A program made the position numbers and the translations under genes. 64,000 nucleotides of DNA from Streptacidiphilus sp. PB12-B1b (lineage in GTDB: Bacteria; Actinomycetota; Actinomycetes; Streptomycetales; Streptomycetaceae), in assembly GCF_014084125.1 (NCBI RefSeq), contig NZ_CP048405.1, forward strand, positions 3,286,001-3,350,000. The letters are read 5' to 3'. Shown piece by piece: positions 26,850 to 35,100 of the stretch; position 1 is the first letter of the stretch, and the number at the start of each line of letters is the position of its first letter. Below the pieces are notes generated by a model. The model searched no databases, had not been told where the DNA came from, and was given only the letters and a program-made list of their open reading frames with translations.

Positions 26850-27074
26850 ATGCCGCTGATCGTGATCATCGCCGGGTGCTGGGCCGCAGCCGTCGCGCTG
26901 ACCGGCCGCTGTGGAGCCAGGACCGGCGAGGGGCGCATGTGCCGCAACCGGGCCAGAGGTCTGCTCTCCCGCTGCCCCGACCATCCGCGGCACCTGCTCA
27001 CCTTCGCCGACCTGGGCGCCGTCGTCCTGGCGATCATCGGGTTCCTGATCATCACGCACAGCCATGTCCGATGA
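26850..27074 (+). CDS. Small two-helix membrane protein with a central Cys motif
   Basis: 74 residues from ATG 26850. A first helix (PLIVIIAGCWAAAVAL) and a last helix (GAVVLAIIGFLII) flank a basic loop with spaced Cys and His (RCGARTGEGRMCRN ... CPDHP). The Cx9C and CxxH spacing looks like a small metal-binding module. No family recognised and no strong ribosome site, but the composition and the strong terminator just after it favour a real gene. Confidence 0.5.
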   Translation: MPLIVIIAGCWAAAVALTGRCGARTGEGRMCRNRARGLLSRCPDHPRHLLTFADLGAVVLAIIGFLIITHSHVR

Positions 27075-27101
27075 GCCCCCGCGCCGGGCCGCCGGAACGA
27101 G

Positions 27102-27152
27102 CACGGCAGGGGCGGCCCTCGCAGACCGACTGCGGGGGCCGCCCCTGCCGTG
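27102..27152. terminator. Strong bidirectional terminator hairpin
   Basis: CACGGCAGGGGCGGCCC (27102-27118) pairs perfectly with GGGCCGCCCCTGCCGTG (27136-27152) over 17 bp, and the loop itself holds a 5-bp stem (CGCAG/CTGCG). It lies between two convergent small genes. Confidence 0.8.
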
Positions 27153-27176
27153 GACGGGGTGGTGGCGGACGCGTCC

Positions 27177-27407
27177 TCAGTCCGCCATACCGGCCAGCTC
27201 GATGTCCACGTCGCCGACGTGCTTGCCGTGGCCGGGCTCGCACTGGCCGACCTCCTGCAGCGCCTCGGGCGGCACTCCGGCGGCGATGGCATCGGCGATG
27301 GCGGCATCCAGGACACGGCGGGTGCGGGCGTGTTCGACGGTGGCTTCCTGCACCCGGTGCAGGGCAGTGGCCTGGTCGTTCTTGTGGGTCTTGGGGAAGA
27401 GGCTCAT
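27177..27407 (-). CDS. Small acidic hypothetical protein
   Basis: 76 residues from ATG 27407. Mostly helical and charged (ALHRVQEATVEHARTRRVLD, AAIADAIAAGVPPEALQEVG), with a His-Gly-rich tail. The start codon has no ribosome site of its own; it overlaps (ATGA) the stop of an 11-codon ORF that has an excellent one, so expression is probably coupled. No family recognised. Confidence 0.6.
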   Translation of the reverse strand: MSLFPKTHKNDQATALHRVQEATVEHARTRRVLDAAIADAIAAGVPPEALQEVGQCEPGHGKHVGDVDIELAGMAD

Positions 27408-27439
27408 GCGCGCCGCCTACCCGGGGACCGACCGGGCAT
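27404..27439 (-). CDS. 11-codon leader ORF coupled to the next small gene
   Basis: ATG 27439 follows GGAAGGAGGACGA and encodes MPGRSPGRRRA before a TGA that overlaps the following ATG (ATGA). Four Arg and two Pro in eleven codons could stall ribosomes. It may be a leader peptide or simply a coupling device. Confidence 0.45.
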   Translation of the reverse strand: MPGRSPGRRRA

Positions 27440-27558
27440 TCGTCCTCCTTCCGTCGGCTTGTGTCGCTGACGTGCGATTTCGGGCTCCCGTGAGAGGTTG
27501 GGCACGGCCCGGCAGCAGCTCGGGGCGGTGACACGGTCCCTCGAAGGGGTGATGGACG

Positions 27559-28083
27559 ATGACCGGCAGGGAACCCGTCGAGACGACCAGCCTGGACCGC
27601 TACGGCAATCCGGCGCTGCCCTGGAGCAGGGCCGACGAGGCGCTGGGCGCCTCCATGCCGAGCCAGGCGGTCACGTCCTTCCTCGGGACGGTCCGCCCGG
27701 ACGGCCGCCCGTGCGCCGCGGGCGTCGGGGCGGTGTGGCTCGGCGGCGACGTGTACTTCACCAGCAGCCCCGATGCGCGCAAGGCCCGCAATCTGGCGGC
27801 GAATCCGGCGTGCACGTTCTCGGTGCGGCTGGAGGGCATCGACATCGTGGCCGAGGGCGAGGCCGCGCGCGTCACCGACCAGGACACGCTGGAGCAGGTC
27901 TCGGCCATCTACCGGCAGGCGGGATGGCCCGCCGAGGTGGCGGACAGCGCCTTCACCGCGCCCTTCAGCGCCCCCAGCGCCGGCCCGCCGCCGTGGCACC
28001 TGTACCGGATGCGGATCAGCACCGCCTTCGGCGTCGCCACCCGCGAACCCGCTGGTGCGACCCGGTGGCGCTTCGAGGACTGA
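27559..28083 (+). CDS. Pyridoxamine 5'-phosphate oxidase-like flavin/F420-binding protein
   Basis: 174 residues. Split-barrel features: FLGTVRPDGRPCAAGVGAVWLG near the start, YFTSSPDARKARNLAANPAC (the phosphate-binding SxxxRK region) and a C-terminal FGVATREP/TRWRFED strand. The family includes F420-dependent reductases and general flavin binders. It is probably an oxidoreductase acting on a small organic molecule; the substrate cannot be told. Confidence 0.85.
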   Translation: MTGREPVETTSLDRYGNPALPWSRADEALGASMPSQAVTSFLGTVRPDGRPCAAGVGAVWLGGDVYFTSSPDARKARNLAANPACTFSVRLEGIDIVAEGEAARVTDQDTLEQVSAIYRQAGWPAEVADSAFTAPFSAPSAGPPPWHLYRMRISTAFGVATREPAGATRWRFED

Positions 28084-28189
28084 GAGGACCGGGAGGGCTG
28101 GTTGCCCCGCCCGAGGAATCCCCTGGCGGACCGCGGCGACCACTGATACCTTGCCGGTGGCCGTGCGAGAGAACGAGGAGGTGGTACCC

Positions 28190-28243
28190 GTGAACGCTGT
28201 ATCGACATGGGTGCTCCCCTCCGGGGTCACGGCCGGGCGATAG
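28190..28243 (+). CDS. 17-codon upstream ORF before the alpha/beta hydrolase gene
   Basis: A GTG at 28190 has GAGGAGG 8 nt upstream, close to an ideal ribosome site, and encodes MNAVSTWVLPSGVTAGR then stop. It ends 44 nt before the hydrolase start. Between them a bulged hairpin (CGGGAG 28250-28255 with CTCCCG 28270-28275) abuts the hydrolase ribosome site (GAAAGG, 28275-28280). This arrangement suits leader-peptide control, though that is unproven. Confidence 0.4.
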   Translation: MNAVSTWVLPSGVTAGR

Positions 28244-28287
28244 GTCGTCCGGGAGCGCCTTCACGAGCACTCCCGAAAGGCACGACC

Positions 28288-29010
28288 ATGCAGTTCACTT
28301 CTGAGCAGCGCCTCGACGACGGCGTCCTCGAACGCGCCTTCACCCTCGGCGAGGTCCCCGGCGTCCTGTGGACGTCCGGAACCGGCCCCGCCCCGCTGAT
28401 CCTCAGCGGCCACAACGGCGGCCTGCACAAGCGGAACCCGCGGCTGGTGGCCCGGGCCCGGCACTACGCGGCGGAGTACGGCTACGCGGTGGCCGCCATC
28501 GACCACCCCGGGCACGGTGACCGCCCCCGCTCCGCCGCCGACGAGCAGCACCGCGCCGACCTCCGCCGGGCGATCCAGGCCGGTGAGCCGGTCGACGGCA
28601 TCGTCGACGCCTTCATCGTCCCGCTGGTCGACAGGGCCGTCCCGGAGTGGCAGGCCACCCTGGACGCGCTCCTCTCCCTGCCCGAGATCGCCGGCCCGGT
28701 CGGGTACTCGGGGATGACCGCCGTCGGCATCCGGCTGGCGGTGGTCGAGCCGCGCATCTCGGCCGCGGGATTCTTCGCCGGGGGCTTCGTGCCCCGCGTC
28801 CTGCGCGAGGAGGCCCGGCAGGTCACCCTTCCGCTGCAGTTCCTGCTGCAGTGGGACGACGAAGGGAACGACCGGCAGCAGGCCCTGGACCTGTTCGACG
28901 CCTTCGGCTCCGAGGAGAAGACGCTGCACGCCAACCTGGGCGGGCACGCCGGCACCCCGTGGTTCGAGGTGGACGACGGAGCCCGGTTCTTCGCCCGGCA
29001 CCTGACGTGA
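28288..29010 (+). CDS. Alpha/beta-fold hydrolase (dienelactone hydrolase/esterase-like)
   Basis: 240 residues. The oxyanion region is LILSGHNGGLHKRNP, followed by AAIDHPGHGDRP, the nucleophile elbow GYSGMT (Ser in place), a likely Asp in LQWDDEGND and a His in NLGGHAG. All three catalytic residues are therefore present. The substrate is unknown. A strong hairpin follows the stop. Confidence 0.82.
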   Translation: MQFTSEQRLDDGVLERAFTLGEVPGVLWTSGTGPAPLILSGHNGGLHKRNPRLVARARHYAAEYGYAVAAIDHPGHGDRPRSAADEQHRADLRRAIQAGEPVDGIVDAFIVPLVDRAVPEWQATLDALLSLPEIAGPVGYSGMTAVGIRLAVVEPRISAAGFFAGGFVPRVLREEARQVTLPLQFLLQWDDEGNDRQQALDLFDAFGSEEKTLHANLGGHAGTPWFEVDDGARFFARHLT

Positions 29011-29039
29011 GCCCGGCCTGACGGGCAGGCGCACAGCCG

Positions 29040-29083
29040 CCCGACCGGGCGGTACCGGCCTTCGGCGGTACCGCCCGGTCGGG
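29040..29083. terminator. Hairpin terminator after the hydrolase gene
   Basis: CCCGACCGGGCGGTACCG (29040-29057) and CGGTACCGCCCGGTCGGG (29066-29083) pair perfectly over 18 bp with an 8-nt loop. Confidence 0.8.
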
Positions 29084-29179
29084 CCGTCGCCGGGCGGCAA
29101 CCGGTGTTCCGCCCTGACTGTCGGAGCTGCCCTCTATCATCGACTGGTCACCACGTGGTCGAGGCGGAGGCGGTGAAAG

Positions 29180-29584
29180 GTGTTCTCGGTGGATTCCAAG
29201 CCGTCCGAGCACGCATGGGTGCTCGCTTTGCGGGGCGAGCTGGACTTCCACAGCGTCGTCCAGCTGCGGGAGGCCGCTGACGCGGTGCTCGCCGAGCCGC
29301 AGCCGGCGCCGCTGGTGGTGGTCGACTGCACCGCGCTGGAGTATTGCGACTCGACCGGCATCACCGGCTTGATCCAGATCCACCAGCGGCTGGCCGGGCA
29401 CGGCGGCGTCCTGCGCCTGGCCGCGGTGCCCGCCTCGGTGGCGCGGATCTTCGAGCTGACCGGTCTGGACCAGGTGATCGCCGTGCACGGCACGGCGTAC
29501 GATGCGCTGTCCGCCGAAGACGGCGCACAGGAACCCCACAGCCAGGACCCGGCGTCCCTGGCGCATGTGGCAGGCGAGAGGTAG
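29180..29584 (+). CDS. STAS-domain anti-sigma factor antagonist
   Basis: 134 residues from a GTG at 29180 (GGAGG about 9 nt upstream). A single STAS domain (about 8-110) with LALRGELDFHSV, VVVDCTALEYCDSTGITGL (phosphorylatable Ser in DST) and the closing ARIFELTGLDQV. It would bind an RsbW-type kinase to free a sigma factor when dephosphorylated. It precedes a SpoIIE-type phosphatase gene by 6 bp, so the phosphatase is its likely activator. Confidence 0.88.
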   Translation: MFSVDSKPSEHAWVLALRGELDFHSVVQLREAADAVLAEPQPAPLVVVDCTALEYCDSTGITGLIQIHQRLAGHGGVLRLAAVPASVARIFELTGLDQVIAVHGTAYDALSAEDGAQEPHSQDPASLAHVAGER

Positions 29585-29590
29585 CAGGCG

Positions 29591-31816
29591 ATGACCCGCG
29601 TTCCCGAGCAGCAGCCCGCGCCGGACGCCGGTCCCGCCGCCGACCCGGGCGCCGACGGCGGGGCGGAACAGGACCTCCGGGCCCTGTTCGGCCAGTCCAG
29701 CGCGGTGTTCGCCTCGCTGGCGGGCCCCGCGCACATGGTGGAGGCGGCGAACGCGGCCTTCTTCGCCGCCATCGGCGGCGGCGACCGGGCACGCGTCGGC
29801 GTGCCGGTGGAGCAGCTGATACCGGAACTCGCCGAACAGGGCTTCCTCGCGCTGCTGAACCGGGTCTACCGCACCGGTGAGCGCCACATCGGGCATGACG
29901 CACGCATCCTGCTGGGCGTCGGCCCCGAGGCGCGGGAGGCGTTCTTCGACTTCACGTACGAACCCCGCCTGGACGCGGGCGGCAATGTGATGGGCGTGCG
30001 CGTCATCGGGGTGGAGACCACGCAGGTCAAGCAGGCCCAGCGGCTCACCGCCGGTCACCGCGCGCTGCTGGAGCAGATCGCGCGCCAGGAACCCCTGGAC
30101 CGGGTGCTGCACGGCATGGCCCGCACCATCGAGGAGCTCGCGCCCGAGGACGTCCTGGTCTCGGTCCTGCTCGCCGACCCGGACGGGCGGCACCTGCGCC
30201 ACGGCGCGGCCCCCAGCCTGCCCGACTTCTACAACCAGGCCATCGACGGCATCGCCACCGGCGAGGGCGTCGGCTCCTGCGGGACCGCCGCCCACCGCCG
30301 TCAGCCGGTCATCGTCACCGACATCGCCACCGACCCGTTCTGGGACGACTTCCGCGACCTGGCCGACCGGGCGCGCCTCGCGGCCTGCTGGTCCACCCCC
30401 GTCCTGGGCAGGGACGGATCGCTGCTGGGCACCTTCGCCATGTACCACCGCACCCCCCGCGCCCCGCAGGAGTCCGACCTCGCCCTGGCCCGGGTGTTCG
30501 CCGGCACGGCCGCCCTCGCCATCGAGCGGCACCGGGCCGAGGAGGCCCGCCTGGCCGCCGAGAACCGGGAGCGGGCCGCCCGCCGCGACCTGGCCTTCCT
30601 GCTGGACGCCAGTACGGTCCTGGCGTCGGACCTGGACTACACCCAGACCCTCCAGCGCTTGGCCGCCGCCTGCGTACCCGCGCTGGCGCCGCTGAGCACG
30701 GTCGACATCATCGACGCCGGCCGGGTGCGCCGCGTCGCCACGGCCGCGACCACCCGCCCGGACGAGCACCGCCTGGCCTCCCACATCCCCGTCTACGACG
30801 CCGACGACGACGCCGTCGCCCGCGTCCTGGCCTCCGGCGTGAGCGAGATCGCCCGCCGCACCCCCACCGGCCCCGGGCCCTGGCAGGACCTCAAGGTCAC
30901 CGGCTACCTGTGCGTCCCGCTGCTGGACCGGGGCACCCCCTTCGGCGCCCTGACCCTGCTCACCACCGGCGAGGACACCTTCGACGGCCACACCGTCGCC
31001 CTGGCCGAGGAACTCGCCCGCCGCGCCGCCTCGGCAGCCCTCAACGCCCGCCAGTACACCGAGCGGGTCACGCTCGCCCACGACCTGCAGGCCGGGCTGC
31101 TGCTGCCCCAGGTGCCCGAGCTGCCCGGCGCCGAACTCGCCACCTACTACCACCCGGCCGGCGAAGGGCTCGACATCGGCGGCGACTTCTACGACGTCTT
31201 CCCCCTGGGCGGGGGCACCTGGGCCTTCATGCTCGGCGACGTCTGCGGACGCGGCGCCATCGCCGCCACCACCACCGCGCTGGTCCGCAACACCGCCCGC
31301 GCCGTCGCCCCGCTGCTGCCCGGCCCGGACGCCGTCGTCCGCGCCGTCAACAGAGCCCTCCTCGACCGCCCCGACAGCCACGGAACCGGCTTCGTCACGC
31401 TCCTGTACGGCCACCTCACCCCGGCCGCCCGGGGCGGCCTCGACATCACCCTGGTCCGGGCCGGCCACACCTTCCCGCTGCACGTCGACGCCGACCGCTC
31501 GGCCCGCTTCGTCAACAGCCAGGGCCTGCTGCTCGGCATCACCACCGACCCGCACCTGCCCACCCACCAGCTGCACCTCCGCCCGTCCGAGAGCCTGCTG
31601 CTCTACACCGACGGCATCACCGAGGCCCGCGACCCCGACGGGGAGCAGTTCGGCGAGGAACGCCTCGCCCAGGCCCTGACCGGCGTACCGGCCCACAGCG
31701 CGCAGGAGGTCGTCGACGCCGTCAACGGCGCCGTGCGGGCCTTCACCGGCGGCATCGACATCGACGACGACCAGGCCCTCCTCGTCCTGACCGCGACCGG
31801 CGCGGCCGGGGCGTGA
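29591..31816 (+). CDS. PAS-GAF-GAF-SpoIIE serine phosphatase
   Basis: 741 residues. A PAS-like domain (about 28-150: MVEAANAAFFAAIGG) is followed by a GAF domain (about 155-310, with GEGVGSCGTAAHR and TDIATDPFWDDFR), a second GAF (about 335-485) and a PP2C/SpoIIE phosphatase (about 510-735). Metal-binding and catalytic motifs are visible: LDIGGDFYDVF, GDVCGRG, TLLYGHL, RAGHTFPL, LLYTDGITEARD and DDDQALLVL. It probably dephosphorylates the STAS antagonist encoded 6 bp upstream in response to a ligand, light or redox signal sensed by the GAF/PAS domains. The signal is not readable from sequence. Confidence 0.92.
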   Translation: MTRVPEQQPAPDAGPAADPGADGGAEQDLRALFGQSSAVFASLAGPAHMVEAANAAFFAAIGGGDRARVGVPVEQLIPELAEQGFLALLNRVYRTGERHIGHDARILLGVGPEAREAFFDFTYEPRLDAGGNVMGVRVIGVETTQVKQAQRLTAGHRALLEQIARQEPLDRVLHGMARTIEELAPEDVLVSVLLADPDGRHLRHGAAPSLPDFYNQAIDGIATGEGVGSCGTAAHRRQPVIVTDIATDPFWDDFRDLADRARLAACWSTPVLGRDGSLLGTFAMYHRTPRAPQESDLALARVFAGTAALAIERHRAEEARLAAENRERAARRDLAFLLDASTVLASDLDYTQTLQRLAAACVPALAPLSTVDIIDAGRVRRVATAATTRPDEHRLASHIPVYDADDDAVARVLASGVSEIARRTPTGPGPWQDLKVTGYLCVPLLDRGTPFGALTLLTTGEDTFDGHTVALAEELARRAASAALNARQYTERVTLAHDLQAGLLLPQVPELPGAELATYYHPAGEGLDIGGDFYDVFPLGGGTWAFMLGDVCGRGAIAATTTALVRNTARAVAPLLPGPDAVVRAVNRALLDRPDSHGTGFVTLLYGHLTPAARGGLDITLVRAGHTFPLHVDADRSARFVNSQGLLLGITTDPHLPTHQLHLRPSESLLLYTDGITEARDPDGEQFGEERLAQALTGVPAHSAQEVVDAVNGAVRAFTGGIDIDDDQALLVLTATGAAGA

Positions 31817-31834
31817 CGGCGGACCGGCGTCCGG

Positions 31835-32158
31835 CTAGCCCTGCTGCTCCCCGGCCCCCGGGCCGAGGCCGTGGATCCGGGTGAGCCCGGAGAGCCCGGA
31901 GATGTCCAGGAGCGGGCCGAGGAGCGGATTGGCGACGAGCTCGATCCGCTCGGCCCGGGCGAACAGCACGGTCAGCCCCGCGCTGTCCAGGTACTCGACC
32001 GCGCTCAGGTCGACCGTCAGGGCGGTGGCGGACGCCGTCGCTTCGTCGATGGCGGCGGCGAAGGACTCGACATTGCTCATGTCGATCTCACCCGCGGCCT
32101 CCAGGACGTGCGAGCCGTCGGCGCGGCGGACAGTGGTGAGGGTCAGTGGGGTGGTCAT
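31835..32158 (-). CDS. STAS-domain anti-sigma factor antagonist, coupled to the multidomain kinase/phosphatase
   Basis: 107 residues. Its ATG (32156-32158) overlaps the stop of the 1393-residue gene by one base (TGATG), so the two are made together. STAS motifs: VLEAAGEIDMSNVESF, VDLSAVEYLDSAGLTVLF (phosphorylatable Ser in DSAG) and a C-terminal hydrophobic DISGLSGLTRI. It is probably the direct substrate of the SpoIIE phosphatase and HATPase modules of its upstream partner. Confidence 0.9.
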   Translation of the reverse strand: MTTPLTLTTVRRADGSHVLEAAGEIDMSNVESFAAAIDEATASATALTVDLSAVEYLDSAGLTVLFARAERIELVANPLLGPLLDISGLSGLTRIHGLGPGAGEQQG

Positions 32159-35100
32159 CAGGCGATCCTCGTATGCATGTCGACGGTCGTGCCGGACTCG
32201 CCGGGAGTGATGGTGACGTGCTGCATCATCGCGCGCATCAGCGTGACGCCCCGTCCTCGGTGCGCGTTCGCCTCGGGCTGGGGCACCTTCCACTGACCGC
32301 TGTCGGCGACGGTCAGCGTGAGGTCGTCCACCGTGGCGGCGGCCCGCAGGCTGATCCTGGCGCCCGCGGCATGCCGATGGCCGTGCTCGATGGCGTTGGC
32401 GCACGCCTCGCCCGCGGCCACCAGAACGTTCTGCACGGTCTGCGCGGGCAGCCCGCACTGGTCCAGCCAGCCCCTCAACGCCCGGCGCACCGGCGCCAGT
32501 TGGGAGGACTCGGCGGGAAACGACACATCCAGCGGCGCCGGGTGGCGGTACAGGAGCAGGGCGACGTCGTCGTCGTATCCGCCCTCGGGGGCAAGGACGG
32601 TCATGACCCCGCTGGCGAGTTCGTCCACCGGCGTCGCGCGGCCGTCCTGCACCGCGGAACTCGCCCGGTCTATGCCGTCGCTCAGGGAGCGGCGGCGGCG
32701 CTCGACCAGGCCGTCGGTGTAGAGCATGAGGGTGGCGCGCGGCGGCATGGTGCGCTGCGCCTCGGGCCGTCGGGCGCCGACCCGGACCGCCAGCGGAGTG
32801 GAGCGGCCGTCCTCCAGCAGATGCGTGGTGCCGTCCGCGTGGGCGAGGATGCCCGGCGGGTGGCCGGCACTGGAGTAGGTGAGGGCCCCGGTCGCGGGGT
32901 CCAGTATGCCGCAGAAGACCGTGGTGCACAGGGCTCCCGGGATGCCCGCGGCGAACCGGTCCAGGGCCATCAGGGTCTGGGCGGGCCCGGTGTCCTGCAG
33001 CAGCAGGGCGCGGCAGGCGCTGCGCAGCTGGCCCATGACGGTCGCCGCTTCCAGCCCCCGGCCGACGCAGTCGCCCACGACGATGCCGATCCGGCTGTCG
33101 GGGAGCTCGACGGTGTCGTACCAGTCGCCGCCGACCTCCAGCGGGCGGGCGGCCGGCTCGTAGCGCACCGCGAAGCCGACGGGGAGGTGCGAGGGCCCCA
33201 GGATGGCGCGCTGGAGGGCGATCGCCGTCTCCCGCTGCTGGTCGATCTGGTGGGCGCGGGTCAGCCCCTGCGCGAGCCTGCCGGCCAGCAGGGAGAGCAG
33301 CACCTGGTCCTGGTCGGCGAAGGGAAGCCGCTCGCCGGGGCCCACCCAGACCACGAGCTGCCCCTCCGGGTGCTCCAGCACGATCGCGCCGCCGTCGCCG
33401 TGGTGGACGGACGGGGTCAGCAGCGGCTGCCGGTGCAGGCCGGTCAGGACCGCCCGGCGCTCGGCCGACAGGTCGTCCCAGCCGAGACCGGGCTCCGTGG
33501 CGGTCAGCCGCACGCCTCCCGCGTCGGTGAACAGCGCCGCGACGACCGACTGCACCCGCCAGATCGCCTGCAGTTCCGTCAGAGCCGCTGCCAGCGCCTC
33601 CGGCAGGCTCGTCGCCTCCGCCAGGCGCAGGCTCAGCGCGGCCATGGCCGTCTCCCGCTGGATGGCGTAGCGCTCCGCGGTCACGTCGCGGAAGGTCCCG
33701 ACCGCCAGTCGGCGGCTGGTGTCCGGGTCCTGGACCTGGTTGAAGGTGGCGCTCACCCACACGTGCCGGCCGTCGCGGTGGACGACCGGCAGGACGTAGC
33801 TGCCGCTGCGGGCGGTGAGCAGCTCCGCGAACGCCCTGTCCGTCTGCCCGTACCCCTGGGGATCGGCTGCGGCGGTGGGCATCCAGGGGTACGGGTAGGC
33901 GTAGGGCAGCCCCTCGGGGCCGAAGCCGAGGATGTCGGTGAAGGCGGTGTTGGCCTCGATCACCGAGCCCTGTTCGTCGCAGACGAAGAACGCCTCCTGC
34001 AGGGAGTCGACGAGGGCGGCGCGCCAGCGGGCGTGGTGGCTGCGCAGCCGCGCCAGCTCGATGTTGGCGCGGATCCGCGCCAGCAGTTCGGCCGCGGCGA
34101 ACGGCTTGACCAGGTAGTCGTCGGCTCCGGCCTCAAGCCCTTCGATGGAGGCGTCCTGCCCCGCGCGGGCGGAGAGCAGCAGCACCGGCACCCCGGCGGT
34201 CCGCTGGTCCGTGCGCAGGGCGGCGACCAGCGCCAGGCCGTCCAGCCGGGGCATCATCACGTCGCTGACCACCAGGTCGGGGGCGTCCGCGCGGACGGCC
34301 TCGAGCGCCGCCTGGCCGTCGTTCACGGAGTCGACCTGGTAGCCGGCGCCTTTCAGCAGGCGCACCAGGTACTCGCGCATGTCGGCGTTGTCGTCGGCGA
34401 CCAGGACCCGGGCCGGGACGGCGGGCCCGGCGGCCCCGGCACCCACCGCCTCCGCACCGGCCGCAGCGGGCCCGGACTCGGGCAGGGCGCCGCCCTCGGG
34501 CAGCCAGCGCAGCGCCTCCTGGACGAAGGGGGCGGCGCCGGACGACACGGCCGTCGTGTCGGTGGCCGGGGCGATGTTGTCGGGGGGCAGGTGGGCGCTG
34601 CCGAGCGGCAGCCGGATGGTGAAGGCCGTCCCCTGTCCGGCGACACTGTCGGCGGTGATGGTGCCGCCGTGCAGCTGGACCAGCTCCTGGACCAGCGCGA
34701 GCCCGATGCCGCTGCCCTCATTCGAACGCGAACGGGCGTTCTCGATCCGGTGGAAGCGTTCGAACAGCCGAGGAATCTCCTCCTCGGCCACCCCGATACC
34801 GGTGTCGGCGACGGTGACGACCGCCTGACCGTCCTCGTGGCGCAGCCCGACCCGGATCGAGCCCTCGAACGTGAACTTCAGGGCGTTGCTGAGGAGGTTG
34901 AGGACGACCTTCTCCCACATGCCCTGGTCCACGTAGACCGGCTCGGGCAGCGGTCGGCAGTCGACCTCGAGGGCCAGGCCGGCCCGGTCGACGGCGGACC
35001 GGAACACGCTGGCCAGCTCGGCCGTCGCGGCCGCCAGGTCCAGCGGCTCGAACACGGCCTGCATGCGGCCGGCCTCGATGCGGGAGAAGTCCAGCAGGGT

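Noticed and set aside
28823-31696. 957-codon minus-strand open frame
   Set aside because: Antisense to the clear PAS/GAF/SpoIIE phosphatase and STAS genes; composition is Gly/Val/Gln-rich shadow.
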